A stretch of 64,000 nt of DNA, taken from the NCBI GenBank assembly GCA_949751835.1, contig CATKHK010000013.1:496001-560000 (forward strand). The letters run 5' to 3'. Each line of letters begins with the position of its first letter. Positions within the stretch are counted from its first letter, which is position 1. The DNA comes from Blepharisma japonicum (Eukaryota > Ciliophora > Heterotrichea > Heterotrichida > Blepharismidae). The notes beneath the pieces were generated by a model that searched no databases, was not told the DNA's origin, and saw only the letters and a list, made by a program, of their open reading frames with translations. Below, in pieces: positions 23,646 through 34,114 of this stretch. The translations under genes and the position numbers were made by a program.

Positions 23646-24596
23646 ATGGGTTGTAGTGCTTGTTCCTGTGTCGGCCAAAGCATTGATTTTAATGTTGATA
23701 ATGACCTAGAAGTCATTAACATTGAAGAATCATTTTACAAAACCAAACGTCAACAAAGTTTAAGCCAGGAACCTTATCAAGTTACAAAATCCCTTCAATC
23801 AAACCCTTATACCGTTTCTCAATCCCCAAAAATGCAAGAAATACTCATTGCCTTACTTCCTTATGAGTTTGATAAAAATGATGGATATCCTGACTATATG
23901 AATCCTGCAGAAAAATATCCTGATCGCACTGTCTATATTGGGCAAAAAAATCATTTAGGCGAAAAGCATGGTAGAGGCGTCTATATATGACAAGATGGAT
24001 CTACATACACGGGCTATTGAAAAAAAGATAAAGCTGAAGGTCATGGCAGACTAGTGGACTCGGAAGGAAATGTTTATGAAGGGATGTGAAAAAATGACAA
24101 AGCACATGGGAAAGGAAAATATGTCCATTATGGCGGAATCAGCTATGAAGGAGATTGAATTGATGATAAGCAAGAAGGAAAAGGATTAGAAAGATGGCCT
24201 GATGGAGCTTATTATGTAGGAGATTATAAAGATGGTAAGAAAACTGGAGTCGGCCAATTCCATTGGGCTGATGGGTCAAGCTATAATGGGGAGTTTAATG
24301 AAAATCGAATAGAAGGATATGGAGTATATAGGTGAAAAGATGGAAGAAAATTCAAAGGAGCTTGAAAAGACAATAGGATGCATGGAAGAGGAATTTTTAG
24401 ATGACCTGATGGTAGGACTTATAATGGAGAATATTCGTTTGATAAGAAAGAAGGGTATGGAGAATTTAGATGACCAAATGGGAAAATGTATAAGGGCTAT
24501 TGGAAAAATGGAAAACAGCATGGAGAAGGACTTTATAGAGATGCATATGGAAATGAAAAAGTAGCAGAATGGGTAGATGGAAACCGTGTAAATTAA
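23646..24596 (+). CDS. MORN-repeat protein with acylated N-terminus
   Basis: 316 residues. From residue ~95 to 305 there are about nine MORN repeats of the form YxGxWKxxKxxGxGxxxxxDG ('TYTGYWKKDKAEGHGRL', 'VYEGMWKNDKAHGKGKY', 'FKGAWKDNRMHGRGIF'). The N-terminus 'MGCSACSC' predicts Gly2 myristoylation and Cys palmitoylation, placing it on a membrane. MORN proteins scaffold membrane-cytoskeleton junctions and can bind phospholipids. Eight of its 12 Trp codons are TGA, many at the invariant Trp of the repeat, which is direct evidence for the code. Standard-code prediction recovers only the first 114 residues. Confidence 0.92.
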
Positions 24597-24922
24597 ATAA
24601 AATATTGAAAAATTTCATTAACTAGCAATCTTTTCTTGAAGCAGTCTTTTAAAGATATCGACAAGCAGCCTATGATATATTTTAAATAAATAATAGCAAA
24701 ATTGTATATTATTATGTAGAGCGCACCCAGTTCTAGCCAATATATCTCATGGCCATATATAAATTTGAATTTTGCTATATAAATTTGGTTGATCTAAAGC
24801 TCGATAGTATTTTTCTTAAACTTTTAACTCCTTTGCATCTATAAATTTTTGCCAAATCCATGATTACGGGTTGATGGAGCATTAGTTTTCAAATTAAATT
24901 ATTTCCCAGTCTAATAGATAAA
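24597..24922. other. Intergenic, nothing recognised
   Basis: About 325 bp between co-directional genes. AT-rich apart from a short patch around 24720-24745; no gene or RNA recognised. Confidence 0.5.
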
Positions 24923-25966
24923 ATGAACAAAAATCGTAATAATTCTAAGGACCAAAATTTGATAAACTCCTTAAAAGCTGAATTATCGAAAGAAAAAAAG
25001 GTTAATGAAGCAGCACAACAGCAGATTTTATGCTATCAAAACGAAGTTTTCTATTTAACTGAGAAATGCAAAACCATGGAAATGAGGATAAGCATCAAAG
25101 AAAAATCAATTCAAAAACTTGAAGAAAGAAATGCATTACTCTGCAAAGATTTAGCACTGAAAAAAAATAAAAGCGAAATTTTAGAGCTAAGCACTTTTTA
25201 TACTACAGAAGGAGAAAGGCCAGCTACAGAACGACCATCATCAAGTTTTGAGGTAAAAGTTAGAAATCTGTCACAGGAATTAAAAGGAATTAGCTCAACT
25301 TTTGACTCGAGAAATATTCAGAATTTTGAAAAAAATTATAAAGAAGACTTTGAAAAAGAGATACAAAAAAACAAAAACTACAGAGCTAAAATAAGAAATT
25401 TAAAAAAGCAACTCAAAGACTCAGCTGAAGAAATATCAAAAATCAGGCAATTACAGCTTGAGCTACAAGAGTGTAAAGATTTAATTGAAATAAAAGTAGA
25501 AAATAATTCCGTAAAAGAACAAAAAATTTCGGAGCTAAATTCACAAATTGATAATTTAAAGTCTAAAACTCAAATCCATACATCCAACAGCTTCGAAAAT
25601 GCAAAAGAAATTGAAATTAATAAGCAAAGGATAAAAGACTTGGAAAATGAAAATTTTTTATTATCTTCTGAAGTAGCTGAGCTTAGATTTAAAGTGGGTT
25701 TAACTGAAAAAGTGACTCAAACACAAAGATCAATATGCAGCAGAACTTCTATAAGCCCAAGATTTGATTGCAGAAGCGAAGAAGGAAGATCAATGGTAGG
25801 TTCAAAATTAATGGAAAGTTTCCATGATGAGGCATTTGTTCATATTTCTGCCTTAAGTAAACTCATGCATAAGCTAATGCAGAAGGCAAAAATTTCGGAG
25901 GAAGAAATAAGAGGCTATATGAAAGCATTGGAAGGTATTGAGGAATATTTAGAAAGGATAATTTAG
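24923..25966 (+). CDS. Coiled-coil protein
   Basis: 347 residues. Heptad-like Leu/Glu/Lys-rich sequence covers residues ~10-75 and ~120-250, with a Ser/Thr-rich break ('TEGERPATERPSSSF') between them and a compact helical C-terminus ('EEEIRGYMKALEGIEEYLERI'). No Trp and no in-frame TGA. Probably a cytoskeletal, basal-body or centriolar structural protein by composition only; no family recognised. Confidence 0.8.
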   Translation: MNKNRNNSKDQNLINSLKAELSKEKKVNEAAQQQILCYQNEVFYLTEKCKTMEMRISIKEKSIQKLEERNALLCKDLALKKNKSEILELSTFYTTEGERPATERPSSSFEVKVRNLSQELKGISSTFDSRNIQNFEKNYKEDFEKEIQKNKNYRAKIRNLKKQLKDSAEEISKIRQLQLELQECKDLIEIKVENNSVKEQKISELNSQIDNLKSKTQIHTSNSFENAKEIEINKQRIKDLENENFLLSSEVAELRFKVGLTEKVTQTQRSICSRTSISPRFDCRSEEGRSMVGSKLMESFHDEAFVHISALSKLMHKLMQKAKISEEEIRGYMKALEGIEEYLERII

Positions 25967-27360
25967 AATTTATTTTGGAAGCTAATAAAACAAACAAGTA
26001 TTATTTATTAAGGTAGTAAAATAATTCAATCATTATGATATCGTTAATTTAATTTTATTATTTGGATTGGAATACTATAGCAAAGATTAGTTTAATGCCT
26101 TAGAATTTAAAATGATAGATTCTAATTTTTAAAATTTAATTTTTTTATTATTATGGATGTTAAATTTCTTAAAAGTTGGAGAATTAAAAAGAATTTTAAG
26201 CTCGACACTAATCCATATTTAGATACGTTAAAAGCTTTATAAATATTATTTGCCATATATGTGGAAAAAAATTTCTAGAAAAATAAATGATTATTTTTCC
26301 AATAATAAGGATTAAAAAAATGATGTCGACTTGCTGAGAACACACAATTTTAGTTTTCGAGAAAATTTTCGTTAAAGAGCTGGTTTAATCTTTTGCAGGA
26401 GTAATAATTCTTTACGTGATAAAATCGTCCAAATCCTTAATAAAAAATACATTTGTTTAAAGGTCTCTACTATTATGCTTCAAACTATACATTTTATTTT
26501 TTTCCAATTGAGAGCATTATTTTAATATTTTTTGATTCTTCTCCCTTACTAAGTCAATAATAAAGAAGAAATCTATAAAACATATAATTTGTTGTCATAA
26601 TTAAATATTTATGGTTAAAAAAATACAAATTTTTCATTTAATATTCATAGATCACTAATGGCTTTGCTTTATCTTAATAAAATAAATATTTGAATGGCTA
26701 ATAACTATTAAGCTTTTTATTCAACAAATTATTATTCTTCAAGATTTACCTTAAATTATTAATTATAATATCCATATATTAATTCAAAATTGAGAGAAAT
26801 ATTTGATTAATGATAAAAATGAATCAGGTTACAGAGATTATTTTTGGCTCATTTAGTCTTATTAATTAAAAAATAATAAGTTGCAACGAAAGCAATTTTA
26901 ATTTTTATTAACCTTAGTCCTAAACATATAAAGCTCAATTAAAAGGATTCTTGGAAATCCATATTTTTTCTGAATTAAGGTAAAAATAAAATATTAAAGA
27001 GAATTCAAAAAATGATAACTTGAAATTTAACTTAGAATATTTGTAAATTATTTGAGTCTTAAATTTTCTTGTCTACACAAACGGTATGCTTTAATTAATT
27101 TATTTTTAGACTTCAGTTAAGAAAAGTCAAAAAATTTGCTATAGAAGCCTATGTTATGATAACTCTAAATCTTCCTTTGGTTATTGCCTAGCCTTCTTAG
27201 TTCAGAAGATTTTCTTGTTTTCAATCCATTATCAATGGAAACTATTATTACAATTTAATGATTTATTCGATTAAAGCTTTGCCCCTCTAAACTTCAAGCA
27301 AACTATTAATTGTAATTATTAGTCCTTAATAATATTTCAATATTCTTTGCGGAGCAATTT
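25967..27360. other. 1.4-kb convergent intergenic region, longest gene-free stretch
   Basis: Lies between the stops of a plus-strand coiled-coil gene and a minus-strand unknown gene. AT-rich throughout, with no frame of note even with TGA as Trp. Neither U1/U2/U4/U5/U6 signature blocks nor tRNA boxes were spotted by eye. It may still contain an ncRNA I cannot recognise. Confidence 0.5.
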
Positions 27361-28053
27361 CTAATCGCTGTCATCGTAGCACTTTAGTTCCCTCTTTGAT
27401 TGTACATAGACATGCTTTATAACTAAGGGTTGGAAAAGTTCATTGAAATTTCTGTCACCAGCAGCAGTAATCAATAAAAATACTCATCCATTCATAAAAT
27501 GCGATGTCACTTCTGTGATCTTTACTTTAAAAAATGCTAAATGTTTTTTTCTTCTGCTGTAGAACTTCAAGCTGCAGGTATCATTTATAATTAAGTCTCT
27601 CCCTGACTTGTTGTGGAGAAGTCGTTTCGGTGGGCATTCTGCTGACCAGACTTCTACCTTGAGCCTTACTTCAGAGTTTTCTGCAAGTGACTCTCCATTA
27701 TAAGCTTTCACTGTGACATGAAAATCAAAAAACATTGATTTACTGACGCGCTTGGGAAAAGATGAGTCAAGCTTGAGTTTGAATTGATAATTTTTGTTAT
27801 CACAAATTATCACATTTATTAAATCTTGTTTTCTGGGAACTTTCTGGAGCCGATTATCTAAGCTTGGGGATAGCTTCTCTCTTACCTCTCTAAGTAGTAA
27901 TGCAAGCTCATCAGCATTTTTTTTCATATCCTCAGATGTTTGCAGCATAGCATTTATTGTATTGATTCTGCTCAATGCGGTATGTATGAACCATTCTTCT
28001 GGAACAAAACCTACTGGAAATTGTAGGTTATCAAAGTTGAAGATGTTTGCCAT
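27361..28053 (-). CDS. Unknown protein with helical N-terminus and beta-rich C-terminus
   Basis: 230 residues; TGA at 27484-27486 is Trp ('HFMNGWVFLLITAAGD'), extending the frame to TAG at 27361-27363. Residues ~15-75 are helical ('HTALSRINTINAMLQTSEDMKKNADELALLLREVREKL'). Residues ~85-225 have alternating hydrophobics like an immunoglobulin-type beta sandwich ('SKMFFDFHVTVKAY'-like strands, 'RLKVEVWSAECPPKRLL', 'LVIKHVYVQSKR'). No family recognised. The apparent start at 28110 is a TTG; the first ATG (28053, 'MANIFNFDNLQF') is used. Confidence 0.72.
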
Positions 28054-28418
28054 GTTGTCAGGTCTTTTCGATTCAGAATTTATATATATGGTAAAAATTT
28101 GCTGATTCAATAAAGAAATAACACAAATATTTGATGAATTTCTGATGACTAAAAATTATAAAATTCGTTTAAGAAACAGAAAGTAGATTCTATAATATGA
28201 AGGCTATGAGTAATTGGGTGATTTTATATCAAAATTTTTGATTTTTGTTATATAACCAAAGTTGCGTATTAATGCGTTTTTATCAGTTTTCTAATTTGAA
28301 GAAATATAATTTTCCTTTATAGGTCTTTAATATAATAAAATGATTAAATTCAATAGATTTATCAAATCAGTGATTTTCGTATTATATCAAAAAATTATTA
28401 AAAAATAAATAAAAAATC
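28054..28418. other. Divergent intergenic interval, nothing recognised
   Basis: About 365 bp that should contain both promoters of a divergent pair. Extremely AT-rich; nothing specific recognised. Confidence 0.5.
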
Positions 28419-29009
28419 ATGCTGGCATTACCAGGACCACTCTTTGATATTAGGCATGGAGTTGATATCAAAGGAACTCATATGATAATTGATCTAAATG
28501 AAGCTATTTCTGGAACAGGAGGTAGTTTTTGGGACTCAAGCATAATTCTAGCTAAATTTTTGGAAGAAAATACTAGCCTTATAGAAAATAAAATAATTCT
28601 TGAACTAGGTGCAGGGATAGGGATAACTAGTATAGCATGCAAAATTTTGGGAGCTTCTAAAGTTATAGCAACTGATTTAGAAGAAGTACTAGTTGGTACG
28701 AGAAGAAATATTGATAGAAACTGTGTAAGTGTAGATTGTATAGAATTAGATTGATTTAGACCTTTCAGAATTGATGCTGATGCTATTATATCAGCAGATG
28801 TAGTCTGGATTAGAGAATTGATAAAGCCTTATGTCCAAACATTAAGATTGCAATTAACAGCAACGAATTATGCAATTCTTTGCAATAAAATTAGGAGCTT
28901 ACCTATTCATAGAGAATTTAAGGCAGAGCTTAAAGAAGCTGGAATAGAGATAAGAAAATTTAAAAAGGAGATAGATTTCAGAATATGAAGGCTATCTTTA
29001 TTGCCTTAA
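28419..29009 (+). CDS. METTL21/FAM86-like protein methyltransferase
   Basis: 196 residues with TGA as Trp at 28752-28754 and 28986-28988. The class I SAM-binding motif is 'IILELGAGIGITSIACKILGASKVIATDL', preceded by 'GTGGSFWDSSIILAKFL' (the 'G...W..s..La..l' motif of Methyltransf_16). 'DAIISADVVWIRELIKPYVQTL' corresponds to the D-x-x-x-x-D/ADV-Y motif region of this family. It probably methylates a lysine on a non-histone protein such as a chaperone or elongation factor; the substrate cannot be told. Confidence 0.85.
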
Positions 29010-29220
29010 ATAATTAATTATATAAGAGTGATTAAGTCCAATTATGATTGGCACCTTGATAATAAAAGTTAGCATCAAAAATATGTGAAATTATGAAATA
29101 GATTTCAATATAAACTTATTGATAAAAAACCAAAAAAAAATATTTTAAAGTCTGTTTATATCATTACTATCAATTTTTCTTCAATAGTCCTATACTTTTC
29201 TCACCCAACTTATAATAAAA

Positions 29221-29688
29221 ATGCCTAAAAAAGGGAAAGGTGGCAAGAACAAGCGTCGCGGGAAAAACGAAGCTACAGAGTTCAAGCGAGAGCTAACTTT
29301 CAAAGAAGATGGTCAAGAGTATGCACAAGTTCTCAGAATGCTTGGAAATGGTCGTTTAGAAGCATACTGTTTTGACGGTGTAAAGCGTCTCTGCCACATT
29401 AGAGGTCAAATGAAAAGGCGAGTTTGGATAGGCATGGATGATATTGTATTGGTGGGTTTACGAGATTACCAAGACTCAAAAGCTGACATCATCCTTAAAT
29501 ACACACCTGACGAAGTCCGAAATTTAAAGTCCCTTGGTGAGCTTCCTGAAAATCTTAAGGTAGCTGAAAATCAAGAAGAAGATCCAAACGATCACATTCA
29601 GTTTGCAAGGATGACAAATGTTGCAGAAGAGGACAGTGACTCAAGTGATGAAGAACGAAAAAGCGATTTAGATATAGAAAATATATAA
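29221..29688 (+). CDS. EIF1A: Translation initiation factor eIF1A
   Basis: 155 residues. The N-terminus '[17 protein letters not shown]' is nearly identical to other eIF1A proteins. The OB-fold (residues ~30-105) has '[21 protein letters not shown]', '[23 protein letters not shown]' and '[14 protein letters not shown]', and the C-terminus is acidic. It acts in 43S scanning and start-codon selection with eIF1. The single Trp is TGG and no TGA is in frame. Confidence 0.97.
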   Translation: MPKKGKGGKNKRRGKNEATEFKRELTFKEDGQEYAQVLRMLGNGRLEAYCFDGVKRLCHIRGQMKRRVWIGMDDIVLVGLRDYQDSKADIILKYTPDEVRNLKSLGELPENLKVAENQEEDPNDHIQFARMTNVAEEDSDSSDEERKSDLDIENI

Positions 29689-29939
29689 GTTTTATTATAA
29701 CTACTTATAAAGTAATTTTGATCGACATATCTAAGAATAGTATTCCTATATGCTTGATTTATAAAGTGAATAGTGTTGGATTCTGAGTAATTAATTAGTA
29801 TTATTAAGAGAAATTATTAAAAAATTTGATGTACACTGAAAATATGATGATTATGATTTCATTTATGGAAAGGAAGCATTTTGCCGAATTTTTCCAAGGT
29901 TTTTAAATGATGTATAGAAACTAATGTTTAGTTTACATA

Positions 29940-30629
29940 TTAAGTGCCTTCAAGTATTTTTCTTATCAGTGGCTCATTTCCTATAAAATTACAAAATTCT
30001 TCAGGCGTTAAAATATCACCAGAATTCGGCGTAATAATATCATTCAAAATCTCATCAATTGCTTCTTCTCTTTCCTGTGGTGAAATCCCATGAACTTCCA
30101 TTTGCAAATTTTGAATCTCAGGGGAATCCATTTCTACCTCCAGCATAGAATTTAATATTGACAGCAAAATTCTCTTTAAGTCACTTCTGTCAATTACATT
30201 GGCATTTTTTACATCAAAAATCTTAAAAACCAGCTGAAGCCTTTCATCTAGAGACCCTTTGCATAGTACTCCGACTGCATTTAAAAATTTTTCGAAGTCT
30301 ATAGAGCCTTGAAGGGCAAAAGCTGTGTAAAGTCTGTCACCAATTAAGGTCCCTTCAAGCTCTTCTATTTTAAAAAACTCAAGAAAAGCTCTTCTAGTCA
30401 TAATTTCCATTTTGTTGCAAAATTTTCGATAATCAGTCCTCAGTCGTTTAATTTCAATAGGATTGAAGCGTTCTCTAGGAATTTTGAACTCTTTGTCTTG
30501 ATAGTCACTTGCATGTCTTCCATAATTTGAAGAGTTGTAACTTAATTTCATTGAAGTACCTGTTTGAGATAAATTAGATTTTTCTCCTTTTAGAGTTCTT
30601 GAAGATAATTTCATAGGAATTCTATCCAT
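29940..30629 (-). CDS. EF-hand (calcineurin-B-like) calcium-binding protein
   Basis: 229 residues. After a Ser/Arg-rich N-terminus (~1-50) comes a helical EF-hand fold: 'FKIFDVKNANVIDRSDLKRIL' is one EF-hand with a degenerate loop (DVKNANVIDRSD), and 'ITPNSGDILTPEEFCNFI' is a second partial one. Spacing and 'ERLQLVFKIFD' resemble the CNB/NCS group. Loop acidic positions are incomplete, so calcium binding may be weak. Partner unknown. No in-frame TGA. Confidence 0.78.
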   Translation of the reverse strand: MDRIPMKLSSRTLKGEKSNLSQTGTSMKLSYNSSNYGRHASDYQDKEFKIPRERFNPIEIKRLRTDYRKFCNKMEIMTRRAFLEFFKIEELEGTLIGDRLYTAFALQGSIDFEKFLNAVGVLCKGSLDERLQLVFKIFDVKNANVIDRSDLKRILLSILNSMLEVEMDSPEIQNLQMEVHGISPQEREEAIDEILNDIITPNSGDILTPEEFCNFIGNEPLIRKILEGT

Positions 30630-31512
30630 TTTATTTACTAAACCAATTATTCATTCAATAATAACTAAAATGAGATTATTTGATACTAAAATTTATGAAT
30701 CCAATGCTTCTTGATTAAGAATTAATTTTGAGGTAATCTAATCTCAAGTAAGCTTAAAGAGTTTTGGCTAATTTAAGGTAATTTTCTGTATTCAAATTGC
30801 TATCAATAATTTCTTATATTATAATTATTTAGCCAAAAGTACTCGTTTTTGTTAGTGATTTAGAAGAATTCATTTGTTTACCTATATAAAAACATTTTAC
30901 TATATACCAAAATTAATATAGTAAATTAATACTGGATGAAAAATATTGTAGCTTTTCATAAACCAAGAGCTATGGAAATTTATACTTACCATTTTCTGGA
31001 TATTTATTCGAAAGCTATTTAATTAGAATTCCCATTTTTATATATAAGTTGGCGAATCAATTTTTGATTCCTTTTTTTGTCGGTTTAAATTCGCTTCATC
31101 AATGATTTTAAGGTATTTTTATAATTTTCCCAATCTATATATTAGAATTGAGTAACTTTAGAACATTTTGTCCTAGCTTCTTGCATTTAAATAAATAAAT
31201 ATTTTTCTTTGAATTATTAAATATAGTGACTTAAGATCACTAACCAAAGCTTTATATAATTTGCACTTTTCTCTATACGCTGACTCTACTCTTCTAAAGT
31301 GAGGATAATATTCTGTTCATACGTATAGCATAATTGTTATTCAGTCATCAAAGATTATAAAAATCTTTGATTACTTGTTTATGAAGGTTAAACTTGAGAA
31401 AATACGAAACTTTTGCTTTATTTTGTTTTCCTCATAGAGAAGATTAAACAAATTTTTGTCATATTTGCATCTATTCTTCTTAGCCACCATTTATTTGTTG
31501 AATAATAGTGTA
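30630..31512. other. Divergent intergenic region with two small hairpins
   Basis: About 880 bp, AT-rich, no coding frame. It contains a perfect 9-bp inverted repeat with a 5-nt loop at 31348-31370 (TCAAAGATT / AATCTTTGA) and a 7-bp one at about 31054-31070 (GAATCAA / TTGATTC). They may be chance in AT-rich DNA or structured 5' leader or operator-like elements of the sphingomyelinase gene. Confidence 0.5.
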
Positions 31513-33162
31513 ATGAGGATAATTTTACCCTTTGTTTTACTCCTCTCGCAAATTACTGCTGAGCAATCTTCAGCTTGTCTTTCTTGCCATATTATAATGG
31601 ATGCAGCAAGAGATACAATTAACAACGGAATTTTCATGGACTCAGGTGCAGAATTCCTAATTAAAGTTTGTTCACTCTTTCAACATCATGAAGTTTGTCA
31701 AGGACTAGTTGATATGTATGGACGTGGATATGCTGAAAATGTTATGGCAAAGCTTCTCGAGACTGGCCATATTTGTTCCAAAATCGGGCTTTGCCAGCAT
31801 CCAGAATATTTATTGGATAATTTAACACAATACGAGCAAGAAGTGCTTAAGGATATGCCACCAATCCAACCTTGGCCGGAGACAGGATCTGAAACCTTTT
31901 TTGTGCTTCAAGTAACAGACATGCACATTGACTATTTTTATCAGCCAAGATCAGAAGCTGAATGCTCCTATCCTGTTTGCTGTAGATCAGGCAATGGAAC
32001 TGCTGGATACTGGGGATCTCGAGCTTGCTGTGACACTCCTCCACAAACTGCGATAGCCTTTCTTGAGCAAATCAAAAATCTTCCCATCAGTTTTGTTGTG
32101 TGAACTGGTGATAATCCCCCTCATGATGTATGGGATTATGAAAGAGAAAAAGAAATGGACGTGACAAGAAAAATCACGAAAATGTTCAAAGACCATTTAA
32201 AAGTTCCTGTGTTCCCCATTATTGGAAATCATGATTGCTTTCCTATGGATTTTTTTCATCCAAATCATGAACAAGTTTTATTGGGAAATTTAACTGAGCT
32301 TTGGCAGGATTGGCTTGGATATGAAGAAATTAAGCAGTTTGCTCAAAATGGCTATTACTCGACCTTAGAATCAAAAACAGGATTTAGAATTATAGGGCTT
32401 AATAATCAGCTAGGAGATAATATGAATGGATGGCTTATTCAAAACAATACAGATCCTGCAGGAATGCTTTTATGGCTTAAAAATGAGCTCTATAAGGCTG
32501 AATTAAATAATGAAACTGTTATAATTATTGGGCATATCCCCCATGGAGATAAATATATTGACTCAATATGGTCAAGGCACTTCAGAGTCCTTGTGAATAG
32601 GTTCCGAAATATAATCAGAGGGCAATTTTTTGGCCATACTCATGCTGACGAGTTCTTTGTAGTTCATTCCTTAATCTCTGAAGCTGATCCTGCTGGTGTT
32701 TATTTTGCGGCTCCTTCCTTTACAACTTATTGGTATCAAAACCCGTCATTTAGATTATATGAATACGATGTAAAGACACATCATTTATTAAATATTCACC
32801 AATATAGATTGCCTCTTCATAGTGCGAATAAAAACACTGAAAGTGCAACTTTTGAGCTCGCTTTTAATTTCAAAGAAGAGTATAGTATGACTGACATGTC
32901 ACCCTCATCATTTGCCAATTTGGCTGATCAAGTACTTAAAGATGAGGCAGTTGCTCAAAAATACTATGCAAACTGGCTCGGCCAATATCCATTTGAGTCT
33001 AAAAAATGTGATAAAAAATGTCAAAAATCTCTTTATTGCAGGCTTTCTAACGATGTTTTTAACGATGTATTTGCATGCGATGAGCGAGCTGGGTTTGGGA
33101 CATATGTTTTCGGGCTTGTCTGGGAAGCGGTCCAAGGTCCTTGGGAATATTTAGTTGAATAA
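31513..33162 (+). CDS. Acid sphingomyelinase-like phosphodiesterase (saposin B + metallophosphatase)
   Basis: 549 residues. Signal peptide 'MRIILPFVLLLSQITAEQ'; a saposin-B domain with paired Cys (~residues 20-100); then a calcineurin-like metallophosphatase with all metal motifs: 'TDMHIDYFY' (DxH), 'WTGDNPPHD' (GDN), 'IIGNHDCFP' (GNHD), 'IIGHIPHGD' and 'GHTHADEF'. The Trp of 'WTGDN' is TGA at 32101-32103; the other 12 Trps are TGG. Family members hydrolyse sphingomyelin to ceramide and phosphocholine in lysosomes or after secretion. The open frame extends up to a TTG at 31456; the first ATG is 31513 and gives a clean signal peptide. Confidence 0.95.
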
Positions 33163-33264
33163 TTAATCCCAAGTATTTATTTTAAATTTAAATGAGTATT
33201 TATATCATTTGTTAAAGCTTCTTAATCTTAGTAATCATTGTGCAACAATTTTAAACATTTAAAA

Positions 33265-33669
33265 ATGTCATTCGAAAATTCAAAAATCAAACAAATATCC
33301 ACAATAGGCAAGCCTATGAATTTCAAGCAAGCTCTTCTATCAAAATATAAGAAAAGACTTGAAAGAAACATGAGTTTTTCATCAAGAGATACAATTGAAG
33401 AATTAAATCCGAGGCAGTCATGCATAATCCCAAATCATATAAAACATCCAAGCCAACCTATAAGTTTTATCGCTTGTAACAAAGAAAATATTCCGTTAAA
33501 ACAAAAATCATTACCGAGAATTAAAATTCCTTTAGGTAAAATTCAAAACTCGTTTTATTCAAAATTAGAAATTCTTGAGCAAAAATTAAATTCATCGAGT
33601 CAACATATTTCCATTCCTCAAGGATTTTTTTCACCTGCACAAAGTAATAAGAATAGTAATTATGAATAA
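33265..33669 (+). CDS. Small basic protein of unknown function
   Basis: 134 residues from ATG 33265 (the upstream open start at 33238 is a TTG). Lys/Ser/Ile-rich with 'PLGKIQNSFYSKLEILEQKLNSS' as a possible short helix; no domain recognised and no TGA. It follows the sphingomyelinase gene by 102 bp. Confidence 0.65.
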   Translation: MSFENSKIKQISTIGKPMNFKQALLSKYKKRLERNMSFSSRDTIEELNPRQSCIIPNHIKHPSQPISFIACNKENIPLKQKSLPRIKIPLGKIQNSFYSKLEILEQKLNSSSQHISIPQGFFSPAQSNKNSNYE

Positions 33670-34114
33670 ATTTATGTTTTAGTATTATTTAAATTTTTTT
33701 TCGCTTCAAATTCTTCATCTTTAGAAGAATATTTATAAATAATTTTAAATCGAAATTTAAGCTTATTTATAGCATATAAAATTTTATTTATTATTTTTCA
33801 GCAATTTATGTTAATCTGCACTATTAAATTTTTAATGAGTAAGATTAAATTAAAATACTCCATTTAGATGATTATCAAATATTAAAGGTAAAGCCCTAAT
33901 GCTATTTATTTATTAATATGCATGCATGTTTACTATTTAGCTTTGAAATGAGAAAAATAATTTCTGAAGGAATATGCAAGAGATTTGTGATGGATTTATC
34001 ATGATGATAGAACAGGTAGCTGATCTCTGATCGAAGACTATTCTGAAAATTATGTAAATCATTTTATTTCGTCAGTTTATAAGATTACTTAAATAATCCT
34101 TAAAAAGAAATTTT
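33670..34114. other. Intergenic, nothing recognised
   Basis: About 445 bp of AT-rich DNA between co-directional genes. No coding frame or RNA recognised. Confidence 0.5.

Noticed and set aside
27794-28105. Plus-strand 103-codon ORF with hydrophobic segments
   Set aside because: Antisense to a longer minus-strand gene that continues across a UGA; composition and alternate start suggest a shadow.
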